Shown: positions 1 to 9,485, counted from the stretch's first letter. The stretch: DNA of 64,000 bases from Saccharopolyspora hordei (GCF_013410345.1 NZ_JACCFJ010000001.1:3881001-3945000), one strand, 5' to 3'. Made by a program: numbers and translations. Notes: generated by a model from the letters alone, not told the origin.

Positions 1-1366
1 CCCGGAACGCCTCCATGTGCGGCGAGCTCTCCACGACCTGCCGCGACGCGCCGGTCAGGTAGTAGATGTGGTTCTGCCCGTCCTTCATCCGCTCCACGTA
101 CTCGCGCAGCGTGGTCAGCTGCTCGGGGTCGTGGGTGGAGGCGAAGGAGGCGATGTCCAGCAGCGCGTCGCGGTTCTCCGGATCGCTGAGCAGGCCCTCC
201 TTGACCGCTTGGCCGAACTCGGTCCAGAAGGTCCGGTAGCGGTCGGCGTCGTTGGCCCGCATGTCCTTCACCGCCGACAGCACCTTCTTGGTCAGGCGCC
301 GCCGCATCAGGCTGATGTGGCGGTCCTGCTGGAGGATCTCCCGCGACACGTTCAGCGACAGGTCCTGGGCGTCCACGACACCCCTGACGAAGCGCAGGTA
401 GTCGGGCAGCAGCGCCTCGCAGTCGTCCATGATGAACACGCGCTTGACGTAGAGGTGCACACCGCGGGTGCGCTCGCGCGCGAACAGGTCGGCGGGCGCG
501 TGCGAGGGCAGGAACAGCAGCGCCTGGTACTCGAAGGTGCCCTCGGCCTTGACGTGGACGGTCTCCAGCGGGTCGCGCCAGTCGTGGCTGAGGTGCTTGT
601 AGAACTCGCGGTACTCGTCCTCGCCGACCTCGTCCTTGCCGCGCGCCCAGAGCGCCTTCATCGAGTTGATGGTCTGGATCTCGCGCTTGGTCCCACCGTC
701 GCCGTCCCGGGTCTCGACCTCCATCCGGATCGGCCAGGTGATGAAGTCGGAGTAGCGCTGCACGATATGGCGGATACGCCACTCGTCGGTGTAGTCGTGG
801 AGGTGGTCCTCGGCGTCCTCGGGCTTGAGGCGCAGGGTCACCGACGTGCCCTGGGGAGCCTCCTCCACGGTCTCGATGGTGTAGGTGCCCTGCCCGGTGG
901 AGCTCCACCGGGTCGCGGTGCTCTCCCCCGCGCGCCGGGTCACCAGCGTCACCTCGTCGGCGACCATGAAGGTGGAGTAGAAGCCGACGCCGAACTGCCC
1001 GATGAGCTCGTTGGCCGCCGCGTCGCTGGCTTCCTTGAGCTTGCGCAGCAGCTCGCCGGTGCCCGACTTGGCGATGGTGCCGATCAGCGACACGACGTCG
1101 TCGCGGGACATGCCGATGCCGTTGTCCCGCACGGTGAGCGTGCGCTGCTCGCGGTCGACCTCGATGGCGATGTGCAGATCGGAGGTGTCGACCTCGAGGT
1201 CCTTGTCGCGGAACGCCTCCAGCCGCAGCTTGTCCAGGGCGTCCGAGGCGTTGGCGATCAACTCGCGGAGGAAGACGTCCTTGTTCGAGTAGATCGAGTG
1301 CACCATCAGCTGCAGGAGCTGCTGGGCCTCGGCCTGGAACTCGAGGGTTTCCGCCTGCGTACTCAC
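1..1366 (-). CDS. htpG: Chaperone protein HtpG (Hsp90), C-terminal part off the left edge
   Basis: ATP-dependent cytosolic Hsp90 chaperone. The reverse strand reads from a GTG at 1366 for 455 residues without a stop and leaves the window. The GHKL ATPase domain is intact: catalytic Glu35 and Asn39 in ELIANASDALDK, DNGIGM at 81-86, and GQFGVGFYS near 120-128. The middle domain follows. Bacterial HtpG has about 620-640 residues, so roughly the last quarter is missing here. The GTG start sits just downstream of an AGGGGAAG-type ribosome site; a GATAAT-like -10 lies near 1433-1438 on the reverse strand but no clear -35 was found. Identification is firm. Confidence 0.95.
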   Translation of the reverse strand, partial: MSTQAETLEFQAEAQQLLQLMVHSIYSNKDVFLRELIANASDALDKLRLEAFRDKDLEVDTSDLHIAIEVDREQRTLTVRDNGIGMSRDDVVSLIGTIAKSGTGELLRKLKEASDAAANELIGQFGVGFYSTFMVADEVTLVTRRAGESTATRWSSTGQGTYTIETVEEAPQGTSVTLRLKPEDAEDHLHDYTDEWRIRHIVQRYSDFITWPIRMEVETRDGDGGTKREIQTINSMKALWARGKDEVGEDEYREFYKHLSHDWRDPLETVHVKAEGTFEYQALLFLPSHAPADLFARERTRGVHLYVKRVFIMDDCEALLPDYLRFVRGVVDAQDLSLNVSREILQQDRHISLMRRRLTKKVLSAVKDMRANDADRYRTFWTEFGQAVKEGLLSDPENRDALLDIASFASTHDPEQLTTLREYVERMKDGQNHIYYLTGASRQVVESSPHMEAFR

Positions 1367-1494
1367 TTCAGCTGCTTCCCCTTTCGCTTCGGACCGCACT
1401 GCGGGCGCGGGTCGAGCGGCCGCGCACCACGATGATTATCGGCAGCGCGCGGCAGGGCCCGGCGGCACCGGGCACGGGGTGAGCTGCGGGGGCC

Positions 1495-2160
1495 TCAGCC
1501 GCGGCGGGGTCGCCGGCAGACGTAGATCCGGGCCGGCGGGACGTTGCGCCACACCGTGCGCGAGGTGAGGACCTCGTCGAAGGTCAGGTCCAGGCGGCGG
1601 CGGAACAGGCGGGCGCCGGACATGCCCAGGGCGTGCACGTAGGCGAAGGTCGTGAAGGCGCCGCCGGGCGCGAGCACCGCGCCGACCTGGTCCAGGATCG
1701 CCTGCTGCAGCTCGCCCGGGAAGATCGACCACGGCAGCCCGCTGACCACCGCGTCGACCCGCTCGATCCCGAGCCCGCTGAGCAGGTCGCCGAGCCGGGC
1801 CGCGTCGCCCTGGACGACCTCCAGCCACGGCAGCTCGGCGCGCAGGTACTCGACCATGCCGCCGTCCAGCTCGATGGCCACGTGCCGACCGCCCGACGGC
1901 AGGCGCTCGGCGATCGCGCCGCTGAGCGCCCCCGTCCCGGGCCCGAGCTCCACCACGACCGGCCTGCCGGAGGTCGGCACCACCGCGGCCATCTCGCGCG
2001 CCAGGCTCGGCGAGCTGGGCGCGACCGCGCCGACCTGGCCGGGCTTGCGGACAGCGCGTTCGATGAAGGCGCGGTAGCCGGCCAGCGTCGATCCGGCACC
2101 GGGCCGGGACGGCGAGACGGTGCCCCGCTGCCGACCGCGGGTCTGTTCGGCTGGAGTCAC
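1495..2160 (-). CDS. Class I SAM-dependent methyltransferase, phospholipid/rRNA-adenine methyltransferase-like
   Basis: A 221-residue protein with a Rossmann-type methyltransferase fold. The SAM-binding glycine motif VVVELGPGTGALSG lies near residues 67-80, an acidic motif II (HVAIELD) follows, and a GLPWS stretch sits where the catalytic motif IV is expected. The overall pattern, including an N-terminal FIERAVRKPGQVGAVAPSS segment, resembles phospholipid N-methyltransferases (PmtA-like) and KsgA-type enzymes. The substrate cannot be decided from sequence. It reads in the same direction as htpG with a 128-base gap that contains only a short GCCCGG/CCGGGC hairpin at 1457-1473. No partner gene suggests a pathway. 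Confidence 0.8.
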   Translation of the reverse strand: MTPAEQTRGRQRGTVSPSRPGAGSTLAGYRAFIERAVRKPGQVGAVAPSSPSLAREMAAVVPTSGRPVVVELGPGTGALSGAIAERLPSGGRHVAIELDGGMVEYLRAELPWLEVVQGDAARLGDLLSGLGIERVDAVVSGLPWSIFPGELQQAILDQVGAVLAPGGAFTTFAYVHALGMSGARLFRRRLDLTFDEVLTSRTVWRNVPPARIYVCRRPRRG

Positions 2161-2458
2161 GGATGCCCTTCCCGAGTTGTGCTTCGGCCTCGCTCGCCCA
2201 CCCTATCGGGCAGCGCGGCGCACGGGGGCATCACGTGTCGATCAGCGTGACCACGGTGCGCGACCGCGCGACCGCGGAGCGGAATGGGACCGTTTCGCGC
2301 AAAGGGCTGGAGAACCGCCGCGCCGAATCGCGGGAAAAGGATGTCGGGAAATGTGTAACGAAATCAGTTCCGCCGACGATCAGATGAATTCCACGACCGT
2401 CGGCTCAGGGGGTACGGGCTCGGACAGCACCGGCCGCCGAGCCCGCGCGCGCGTCTGC

Positions 2459-2608
2459 TCAGGCGATGCGCTCGGTCATCGGACCGACCTGGTCAACCGC
2501 CTGGTCAGGGGTGCCCGACTGGGGACGGCTCACCCACTTGACCAACGAGCCCGCCACCGTCAGCAGGACAACCGCCTCAGCCGCCAGGGCCACCCACACC
2601 GTTGCCAC
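2459..2608 (-). CDS. Small single-pass membrane protein, unknown function
   Basis: A 49-residue ORF starting at GTG 2608, with a GGGAGG site about seven bases upstream that decides the start over the longer frame. Residues 3-22 form a hydrophobic segment (TVWVALAAEAVVLLTVAG), followed by KWVSRPQ and an acidic, soluble tail. It is divergent from the flavoprotein gene at 2876. I do not recognise the family. The clear ribosome site and the membrane segment argue that it is real. Confidence 0.5.
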   Translation of the reverse strand: MATVWVALAAEAVVLLTVAGSLVKWVSRPQSGTPDQAVDQVGPMTERIA

Positions 2609-2875
2609 TTCCTTGCCTCCCTTCTGCGAACCGCCCCGTCTTCCGCACGCGCGCGCGAGAGCGCCCGACCACAACTGCAGCCAGGACGAACGGAAGAAGG
2701 TTTGGGGGAACCGTGCTTGCACCAACAATCGTAGGACTTCAGTCCCGGAATTTCGAAGGCACCCCGGGGTGTCGTGCGTCTCCCCCTAGTGGCCGTGTTC
2801 CAGTGCGGGCTCCCACGGTGGCACAGACCACTCGGCGGGCGGGAAGAAACCGGTCCGCGAGTCGTTCTGCTGGGT

Positions 2876-3925
2876 GTGCGGCGCATCGACGTGGTGGTGA
2901 TCGGGGCCGGTCAGGCCGGCTTGAGCACTGCCCACCACCTGCAGCGGGCCGGTGTCGACCACGTCGTGCTCGACCGCGGGGCCGGGCCGGGCGGCGCCTG
3001 GCGGAACCGCTGGCCGTCCCTGCGGCTCGGCGGGGTGCACGGGATCCACCCGCTGCCGGGCAGCGCCCCGCCGGAGGCCGGTGACGCACGACCCGCCGCC
3101 GAGGTCGTCGCGGAGTACTTCGGGCGGTACGAGCGGGAGTTCGCGCTGCCGGTGCTGCGCCCGGTGCGGGTGGAGGCGGTCCGTGACGGCGGCGAGCGGC
3201 TGCTGGTGGAGAGCTCCGCCGGGACGTGGGCGGCGCGGGCGGTCGTCAACGCGACCGGCACGTGGGACAACCCGTTCTGGCCGCACTACCCCGGCCGGCA
3301 CCTGTTCACCGGGCGCCAGCTGCACACCGCCGACTACCGCGGGCCGGCAGAGTTCCGCGGGCAGCGGGTGGTCGTGGTCGGCGGCGGGATCTCGGCGGTG
3401 GAGCACCTGCTGGAGATCTCCGAGGTCGCCACGACGACGTGGGTGACCCGGCGGCCGCCCCGCTTCACCGGGGCGGTGTTCGGCCCGCAGGACGGGCGCG
3501 CCGCGGTCGCCGAGGTCGAGCGCCGGGTCCGGGCGGGCCTGCCGCCGGGGAGCGTGGTGAGCGCGACCGGGCTGCCGGACAGCCCCGCGGTGGTCGCGGC
3601 GCGCGAGCGCGGGGTGCTCCGCAGGGTGCCGATGTTCCAGCGGATCACCGCCGACGGTGTCGCCTGGGCCGACGGCAGCGCGCAGCGCGCCGACGTGATC
3701 CTGTGGGCCACCGGGTTCCGGCCGGCGATCGCGCACCTCGCACCGCTGGGACTGCGCGGGCCGGGAGGCGGCATCCAGCTGGACGGCACCCGCGTGGTCG
3801 CCGAACCCCGGCTGCACCTGGTCGGGTACGGGCCGTCGGCGAGCACCCTCGGCGCCAACCGGGCGGGCCGGGCCGCGGCCCGCGAGGTGCGCGCCCTGCT
3901 CGAAGCTCAAGCGAGCCTCAAGTGA
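2876..3925 (+). CDS. FAD-dependent oxidoreductase, CzcO/flavoprotein monooxygenase-like
   Basis: A 349-residue flavoprotein. The N-terminus carries the FAD-binding Rossmann motif VVVIGAGQAGLSTA (residues 6-19), and a second dinucleotide motif VVVVGGGISAVE lies near residue 166, as in NADPH-dependent monooxygenases of the CzcO/FMO group. A late ATGFRP segment matches the usual C-terminal nucleotide motif of these proteins. The start was set at GTG 2876 because the Rossmann fold begins five residues later; upstream in-frame sequence is low-complexity. It ends at a strong shared hairpin and converges with the methyltransferase gene. The substrate is unknown. Confidence 0.8.
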   Translation: MRRIDVVVIGAGQAGLSTAHHLQRAGVDHVVLDRGAGPGGAWRNRWPSLRLGGVHGIHPLPGSAPPEAGDARPAAEVVAEYFGRYEREFALPVLRPVRVEAVRDGGERLLVESSAGTWAARAVVNATGTWDNPFWPHYPGRHLFTGRQLHTADYRGPAEFRGQRVVVVGGGISAVEHLLEISEVATTTWVTRRPPRFTGAVFGPQDGRAAVAEVERRVRAGLPPGSVVSATGLPDSPAVVAARERGVLRRVPMFQRITADGVAWADGSAQRADVILWATGFRPAIAHLAPLGLRGPGGGIQLDGTRVVAEPRLHLVGYGPSASTLGANRAGRAAAREVRALLEAQASLK

Positions 3926-4001
3926 TCCTCTCCAGGGGCGGAAGACCCTGTCCTCCGCGCGGACCGACCGGCACGCTGCGCGGTGGCGGTACGCCCACGC
4001 G

Positions 4002-4044
4002 GAGGCGGCGCCACCTCCAGGAGAGGGGGAGGTGGCGCCGCCTC
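4002..4044. terminator. Bidirectional hairpin terminator
   Basis: A perfect 17-base inverted repeat: arms 4002-4018 (core AGGCGGCGCCACCTCC) and 4028-4044, with a 9-base loop. It lies between the converging stops at 3925 and 4059, so it can end transcription from both sides. No U-tract is present, which is usual in high-GC actinobacteria. Confidence 0.8.
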
Positions 4045-4058
4045 GCACCGTGCGCCGG

Positions 4059-4862
4059 TCAGGGCTTGCGGGCCACCCCCGCCGGCCCGGCGACGCGGGG
4101 AGCGCCTTCCCACACCTCCCCCGGGTCGGGTCGCCACTGGAGCAGGTCCACCAGCCCCGGCTCGATCAGCTCCAGGTCGCCGAACATCTTCGCGACCTCG
4201 GCTCGGGACCGCATGAAGAACCCGCCGATGCGCTCGCTGTAGAGCGCGGAGGCCCGCCTGGTGGACTCGTCGACGTCGTCGCTGCCCGCGTGCGAGATCG
4301 CCACGTAGCTGCCCGGGCAGAGCGCGTCGGCGTAGCGCGCCACGATGCCCGCCGGGTCGTCGCTGTCCGGCACGAAGTGCAGCACGGCGAAGAACAGCAC
4401 CGCGATCGGCGCGTCGAAGTCGAGCGTCGCCCGGACCTGCTCGTCGCCGAGCACCGCGTCCACGTCCCGGAAGTCGGCCCGGATCGCCACCGCCCGGTCG
4501 TTGTCGCGCAGCAGCGCCTGGCTGTGCGCGACCGCGACCAGGTCGTTGTCGACGTAGACGACGCGGCAGCTCGGGTCGACGCCCTGGGCGACCTCGTGCA
4601 CGTTGCCGACGGTCGGGATCCCCGAGCCCAGGTCGAGGAACTGGCGCACCCCGGTCTCGGCGAGGTGGTGCACCACCCGGCGCAGGAACGAGCGGTTGGC
4701 CCGCAGCACCGCGGGCAGCGACGGCATCATCGCGGCCGCCTGCTCGGCCAGCTCCCGGTCCACCTGGAAGTTGTGCGACCCGCCCAGGTGCACGTCGTAG
4801 ACGCGGGCGGAACTGGGCCGCTTGACGTCCACACCCCGGGCCCACCACGCTTGCGCGTCCAC
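4059..4862 (-). CDS. SAM-dependent methyltransferase, SAV2177/DUF574 family
   Basis: A 267-residue protein of the actinobacterial S-adenosyl methyltransferase family once called DUF574 (Methyltransf_19). Family hallmarks visible are the N-terminal SSARVYDVHLGGSHNF, the SAM site FLDLGSGIPT near residues 95-104, VVYVDNDLVAVAHS near 120-133, and the C-terminal EPGLVDLLQWRP. These proteins are numerous in actinomycetes and mostly of unknown substrate. The gene converges on the 4002-4044 hairpin and stands alone upstream of the P450 gene, which reads in the same direction. Confidence 0.85.
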   Translation of the reverse strand: MDAQAWWARGVDVKRPSSARVYDVHLGGSHNFQVDRELAEQAAAMMPSLPAVLRANRSFLRRVVHHLAETGVRQFLDLGSGIPTVGNVHEVAQGVDPSCRVVYVDNDLVAVAHSQALLRDNDRAVAIRADFRDVDAVLGDEQVRATLDFDAPIAVLFFAVLHFVPDSDDPAGIVARYADALCPGSYVAISHAGSDDVDESTRRASALYSERIGGFFMRSRAEVAKMFGDLELIEPGLVDLLQWRPDPGEVWEGAPRVAGPAGVARKP

Positions 4863-4962
4863 TGGCGCTCCTCCGGACTCGACGACGGTTCACCCCCCAT
4901 GATCGACCATCGGCGGCGGTCCGTCACGGACTTCGCGAACGGAGGCCGACGGCCTCCGCCGC

Positions 4963-6174
4963 TCACCAGGTCACCGGCAGCTCGTAGAGGCCGAAGACGG
5001 TCGCCTCGCTCTTCACCGGCACCTCCGCGACCGGGACGGCCGGCCGCAGGTCCGGGATCCGGCGCACCAGGGTGTCGAAGACGATCTGCAGCTCCGCCCG
5101 CGCCAGGTTCTGGCCGAGGCACTGGTGCGGGCCGAAGCCGAAGGCCACGTGGTGGCGGGCGCCGCGGTCGATGTCCAGCTCGTCGGGCCGCTCGAACACC
5201 TCCGGGTCGTGGTTGGCCGCCGACACCAGCGCCATGACCCCCTCGCCTTCCCGGACCAGGACGCCGCCGAGCTCCACGTCCTCCAGCGCCACCCGCGAGG
5301 TCGCGCCCTCGACGATGCTGAAGTAGCGCAGCAGCTCCTCGATCGCGGGCAGCGTCTTGGCCGGGTCCGCGGCGATCGCCGCCCAGTGCTCGGGGTTCTC
5401 CAGCAGGGCGAGGGTGCCCAGGGAGATCATGTTCGCGGTCGTCTCGTGGCCGGCGAGGAGCAGCAGCACGGCCGTGCTGACCAGGGTTTCGTGGTCGGCC
5501 TCGCCGGCGTCGCGCTGCTTGCGGGCCTGCCGGCCGAGCAGGTCGTCGGGCAGCTCGCGCTCCTTCACCGACACCAGCTCGTCCAGGTAGGAGCGCAGCT
5601 CCCGGGACGCGCGCAGCCGCTCGTCGAACGGCGTGGAGCGGTGCACCAGCTTCGAGCTGCGGGTCTGGAAGAACTCGTGGTCGTCGTAGGGCACGCCGAG
5701 CAGTTCGCAGATCACCAGCGACGGCACCGGCAGCGCCAGCGCCGACACCAGGTCGACCGGGCGGGGACCGGCGAGCATCGCGTCGATGCAGTCGTCGACG
5801 ATCTGCTGGATCCGCGGGCGCAGCGAGTCGATGCGCCGCACCGTGAACTCGCCGAGCACCGCGCGCCGGGCCCGGGTGTGCTCCGGCGGGTTCATCCCGA
5901 TCAGCGACGGCGGCAGGCCCTGGAGCACGCTCTGCTGGTTCTCCGCCAGGCGCGGGAACCCGGGCGAGCGGCGGTCCGAGCTGAACCGGGGGTCGCTGAG
6001 CACCTGGCGGACCAGGTCGTGGCGGGTGACCAGCCACGCGGTGCTCCCGCCGGGGGTCTGGACCTGCACGACCGGCTGTTCCGCCCGGAGCTGGGCGTAC
6101 TCCGGGTCGACGGAGAACGGGCAGGTCCGGGGCTTCGGGTAGGTGGTCGTCGCGCTGGCAGCCTGGTGGGCCAT
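4963..6174 (-). CDS. Cytochrome P450
   Basis: A 403-residue soluble bacterial P450. The I-helix oxygen motif is AGHETT (241-246), the K-helix ExxR is Glu280-Arg283, and the haem-binding loop FGFGPHQCLG places the thiolate ligand at Cys352. The start was taken at ATG 6174, which gives the normal family length; upstream in-frame sequence is not P450-like. No ferredoxin or reductase gene is adjacent, so electrons must come from elsewhere. It is divergent from a TetR regulator at 6306 across a region with a repeated 11-base motif, suggesting local control. Subfamily and substrate cannot be named; the overall look is of the CYP105/CYP107 group. Confidence 0.93.
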   Translation of the reverse strand: MAHQAASATTTYPKPRTCPFSVDPEYAQLRAEQPVVQVQTPGGSTAWLVTRHDLVRQVLSDPRFSSDRRSPGFPRLAENQQSVLQGLPPSLIGMNPPEHTRARRAVLGEFTVRRIDSLRPRIQQIVDDCIDAMLAGPRPVDLVSALALPVPSLVICELLGVPYDDHEFFQTRSSKLVHRSTPFDERLRASRELRSYLDELVSVKERELPDDLLGRQARKQRDAGEADHETLVSTAVLLLLAGHETTANMISLGTLALLENPEHWAAIAADPAKTLPAIEELLRYFSIVEGATSRVALEDVELGGVLVREGEGVMALVSAANHDPEVFERPDELDIDRGARHHVAFGFGPHQCLGQNLARAELQIVFDTLVRRIPDLRPAVPVAEVPVKSEATVFGLYELPVTW

Positions 6175-6196
6175 CGTCACTCCCTGGTCGCGGACA

Positions 6197-6237
6197 CAAG
6201 CGGAAGGTTCGTCTCCCAGTTGTACCCAAGCGGAAGG
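6197..6237. promoter_or_regulatory. Two direct repeats between the P450 and TetR genes, possible operator
   Basis: CAAGCGGAAGG occurs at 6197-6207 and again at 6227-6237, exactly 30 bases apart (about three helical turns). The pair lies in the 131-base divergent region. The spacing suggests cooperative protein binding; TetR operators are usually palindromic, so this could belong to another factor. Confidence 0.35.
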
Positions 6238-6305
6238 AAGTCGTCCAGTTCCGGCGGACATGCGACAATTCGCCCGAACAGCTGCCGGGAGCACGAGCGA
6301 GGACC

Positions 6306-6962
6306 ATGAGCACCGAGACCACGCCGCCCCTGCGGGCCGACGCGCGCCGCAACCGCGACCGGATCATCAACGCTGCTCGGACCGCGTTCGCCGAGCGGGG
6401 CCCCGAGGTGCCGATGGAGGAGATCGCGCGGTGCGCGGGTGTCGGCACCGGGACGCTCTACCGGCGCTTCCCCGACCGCGAGTCGCTGGTCCGGGCCGTC
6501 GGACTGGACTCCTTCGGCCGGGTGCTCGACGAGGTGCGGGAGATCGCCGACCGCGAGCCCGACCCGTGGCGCGCGCTCACCGAGTTCATGCTCACCGCCA
6601 CGGACATCGGCGTCGTGATCCGGCTGTCGCTGCACTCCCCGCGCGCCCGGGCCGTCCTGGCCGGCGACCCGGAGCTCAACCGGGTCCGCGACGAACTGCT
6701 GTCCATCATGGACAGGCTGGTGCGGTCGGCGCAGGAGTCCGGCGCGCTGCGGGCGGACGTCGGCAGCGGCGACATCGCCATGGTCCTGTCGATCGTGATG
6801 CAGGGCGTGCGCAACGTCTCCGACGACGTCCGCCGCGACGCCCCGGCCCGCTACCTGACCCTCATCCTCGACGGGCTGCAGGCGAAGCCGGGGACACCGC
6901 TGCCCGGGCGACCGGTGGGGCCCGAGGACATCGCGCTGGCGAAGGACTACACCGAGGGCTGA
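6306..6962 (+). CDS. TetR-family transcriptional regulator
   Basis: A 218-residue one-component regulator. The N-terminal helix-turn-helix runs from about residue 14 to 60 (RDRIINAARTAFAERG ... TGTLYRRFPDRESLV). The C-terminal ligand domain is typical of the SbtR-like group, with alternating hydrophobic helices. It is divergent from the P450 gene and is its likely regulator by position. Its last 16 bases overlap the end of the converging permease gene, an unusually tight tail-to-tail junction. The inducer is unknown. Confidence 0.88.
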   Translation: MSTETTPPLRADARRNRDRIINAARTAFAERGPEVPMEEIARCAGVGTGTLYRRFPDRESLVRAVGLDSFGRVLDEVREIADREPDPWRALTEFMLTATDIGVVIRLSLHSPRARAVLAGDPELNRVRDELLSIMDRLVRSAQESGALRADVGSGDIAMVLSIVMQGVRNVSDDVRRDAPARYLTLILDGLQAKPGTPLPGRPVGPEDIALAKDYTEG

Positions 6963-8302
6963 CCGCGCCGGCCCGGCACCAGCGCGCGCAGCACGTGGTA
7001 GCCGACCAGCGTCACCAGGGTGCCCAGGGCGATGCCGTTGAGGCTGAACTGCGGGGTGATCTCCAGCGAGACGCCCCCGATGCCCATCACCAGGCCGGCG
7101 GCCAGCGGCAGCAGGTTGACCGGGTCGCCGAAGTCCACCCGGTTCTCCACCCAGATCTTCGCGCCGAGCAGGCCGATCATGCCGTAGAGCACGACGGTGA
7201 TGCCGCCGAGCACACCGCCCGGGGTCGCCGCGATCACCGCGCCGAACTTGGGGCACAGCCCGAACAGGACCGCCACCACCGCGGCGACCCAGTAGGCCGC
7301 GGTGGAGTACACGCGGGTGGCCGCCATGACGCCGATGTTCTCCGCGTAGGTGGTGGTGGGCGGGCCGCCCACCGCGGTGGACAGCGTGCTGGCGAAGCCG
7401 TCGGCGAAGATCGCGCGGCCCATGTGGGAGTCCAGCCGCGTGCCGGTCATCTCCTCGACCGCCTTGACGTGCCCGGCGTTCTCGGCGATCAGCGCGATCA
7501 CCACCGGCAGCACCACGACCACCGCGGAGAGCTCGAAGGACGGCGCGTGCAACGCGGGCAGTCCGAACCAGGGCGCGTCGGCGACCGCGCTGAGGTCGAC
7601 CCGCGGGTGCGTGCCGACCACCCCGTTGGCGTCCGGCGCGGTGATCGGGCCGAAGCCCAGGTCGAACAGCCAGGACAGGCCGTAGCCGACGACCAGGCCG
7701 AGGAACACCGCGATGCGCGACCAGAACCCGCGCAGCAGCGCGCTGCACCCGAGCACCACGAGCATGGTGATGAGCGCGATCCACTGGTCCTGCGGCCAGT
7801 AGGTGGAGGCCACCACCGGAGCGAGGTTGAACCCGATCAGCATCACCACGGCCCCGGAGACCGCGGGCGGCAGGACCCGGTGCACCACCTGTGCGCCGAC
7901 GACGTGGATGAGCAGGCCGACGGCGGAGAGCACCAGGGCGCACACCAGCAGCGCGCCGGTCACCGTCGAGGTGTCCCCTCCCCCGGCGCGGACCACCGCC
8001 ACCACGCCCACGAACGAGGCGCTGCTGCCGAGGTAGCTGGGGATCTTGCCCTGCACGATGAGCAGGAACAGGATCGTCGCGACCCCGGAGACCATGATCG
8101 CCAGGTTGGGGTCGAGCCCCATCAGCACCGGGAAGACGAACGTCGCCCCGAACATCGCGACCACGTGCTGCGCGCCGAGGCCGACGGTGCGCCCCCAGGA
8201 CAGGCGTTCGTCCGGGGCGACCGCCTCCCCGGGCCGCGGGGTGCTGCCGTCACCGTGCACCCGCCAGCCGATGCCGAGCCTGGCGCCGAGTCCCTGCCGC
8301 AT
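6947..8302 (-). CDS. Uracil-xanthine permease, NCS2 family
   Basis: A 451-residue polytopic membrane transporter. The family signature AENAGHVKAV, the preceding VVVVLPVVIALI helix and the following GGPPTTTYAENIGVMA are all characteristic of UraA/RutG-type proton-nucleobase symporters. About 12-14 membrane spans are visible. It lies 138 bases downstream of the pyrimidine-degradation operon in the same direction, which supports uracil (or thymine) as cargo and import as the first step of that pathway. The start at 8302 leaves a 40-residue hydrophilic N-terminus, so a later start is possible. Confidence 0.9.
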   Translation of the reverse strand: MRQGLGARLGIGWRVHGDGSTPRPGEAVAPDERLSWGRTVGLGAQHVVAMFGATFVFPVLMGLDPNLAIMVSGVATILFLLIVQGKIPSYLGSSASFVGVVAVVRAGGGDTSTVTGALLVCALVLSAVGLLIHVVGAQVVHRVLPPAVSGAVVMLIGFNLAPVVASTYWPQDQWIALITMLVVLGCSALLRGFWSRIAVFLGLVVGYGLSWLFDLGFGPITAPDANGVVGTHPRVDLSAVADAPWFGLPALHAPSFELSAVVVVLPVVIALIAENAGHVKAVEEMTGTRLDSHMGRAIFADGFASTLSTAVGGPPTTTYAENIGVMAATRVYSTAAYWVAAVVAVLFGLCPKFGAVIAATPGGVLGGITVVLYGMIGLLGAKIWVENRVDFGDPVNLLPLAAGLVMGIGGVSLEITPQFSLNGIALGTLVTLVGYHVLRALVPGRRGQPSV

Positions 8303-8440
8303 GGCGTGCCTTCCTGCTCCGCCCGCCGCGCGGGCCGGTGTCGTGTCGCGCGGAACTCTACAAAGCAGGGGCGGTGTGACCGGCGCCGCAACGCGATCGT
8401 CACCCGGTGTTCACCGGTGGTCGCGGACCGCAGCGCGGCC

Positions 8441-9439
8441 TCAGCGCAAGGCCGGGACGATCCGCTCGCCGTAGGCGTCCACAGTGGCGTCGATGGCGTC
8501 GTGCATGGCGTAGATCGCGAACTGGTCGACTCCCGCCTCGCGGAGCTCGTGCAGCTTGGCCACGTGCTGCTCGGGCGGCCCGAGCAGGCAGAACCGGTCC
8601 ACGATCTCGTCGGGCACGAAGTCCGTGCTGCGGTTGCCTGCCCGGCCGTGGTGGGAGTAGTCGTAGCCCTGGCGGCCCTTGATGTAGTCGGTGAGCGCGG
8701 AGGGCACCGCTTCCGCGGAGTCGCCGTAGCGGGCGACCAGGTCGGCGACGTGGTTGCCGACCATGCCGCCGAACCAGCGGCACTGCTCGCGGGCGTGCGC
8801 GAGGTCGTCGCCGACGTAAGCCGGGGCGGCCACGCACACGGTGATCGACTCCGGGTCGCGGCCGGCGTCGCGGGCGGCCTGGCGCACGTGGTCGACCATC
8901 CAGCGCGTCAGGTACGGGTCGGCGAGCTGCAGGATGAACCCGTCCGCCTGGCGCCCCACCAGCTCCAGCGCCTTCGGGCCGTAGGCGCCCATCCAGACCG
9001 GCAGCTGCCCGTCGCGCACCCACGGCAGCCGCACCGCGGTGCCGTTCAGCTGCACCTCCCGCCCCTCGGCGAGGTCCTTGATGACCTGCATGGCGTGTTC
9101 CAGGTTGGCCAGCGTGGTCGGGTGCCCGCCGGTCACCCGCACCGCCGAGTCGCCGCGGCCGATGCCGCACACCGTGCGCGGCCCGAACATGTCGTTGAGC
9201 GTGGCGAAGGCGGAGGCGGTGACGGTCCAGTCCCGGGTGACCGGGTTGGTCACCATGGTGCCGACCCGCAGCCGCTCCGTGGCGGACAGGACCTGGCTGT
9301 GGATGACGAACGGTTCCTGCCACAGCACGCAGGAGTCGAACGTCCAGCCGTGGCTGAAGCCCAGCTCCTCGGCGCGACGCATCCGCTCCACCACCGACCA
9401 GGCCGGGGGATCGGTCTGCAGGACGAGCCCGAAGTCCAT
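8441..9439 (-). CDS. LLM-class flavin-dependent oxidoreductase in the pyrimidine-degradation operon
   Basis: A 332-residue luciferase-like TIM-barrel flavoenzyme. The N-terminus DFGLVLQTDPPAW, the segment VGTMVTNPVTRDWTV and the PVWMGAYGPKALELVG stretch are typical of F420- or FMN-dependent LLM oxidoreductases; I believe this is the CPS_4354-like group (TIGR03842) often found beside dihydropyrimidinases, but that recall should be checked. It follows the dihydropyrimidinase gene by 46 bases and is probably co-transcribed. No dihydropyrimidine dehydrogenase is present in the window, so this enzyme may provide a redox step of the pathway; that is inference. Confidence 0.82.
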   Translation of the reverse strand: MDFGLVLQTDPPAWSVVERMRRAEELGFSHGWTFDSCVLWQEPFVIHSQVLSATERLRVGTMVTNPVTRDWTVTASAFATLNDMFGPRTVCGIGRGDSAVRVTGGHPTTLANLEHAMQVIKDLAEGREVQLNGTAVRLPWVRDGQLPVWMGAYGPKALELVGRQADGFILQLADPYLTRWMVDHVRQAARDAGRDPESITVCVAAPAYVGDDLAHAREQCRWFGGMVGNHVADLVARYGDSAEAVPSALTDYIKGRQGYDYSHHGRAGNRSTDFVPDEIVDRFCLLGPPEQHVAKLHELREAGVDQFAIYAMHDAIDATVDAYGERIVPALR

Positions 9440-9485
9440 CGTGGACCCCTTTCGACGAGATCAGGTCGGGTTGCTCCGTCGCCGG

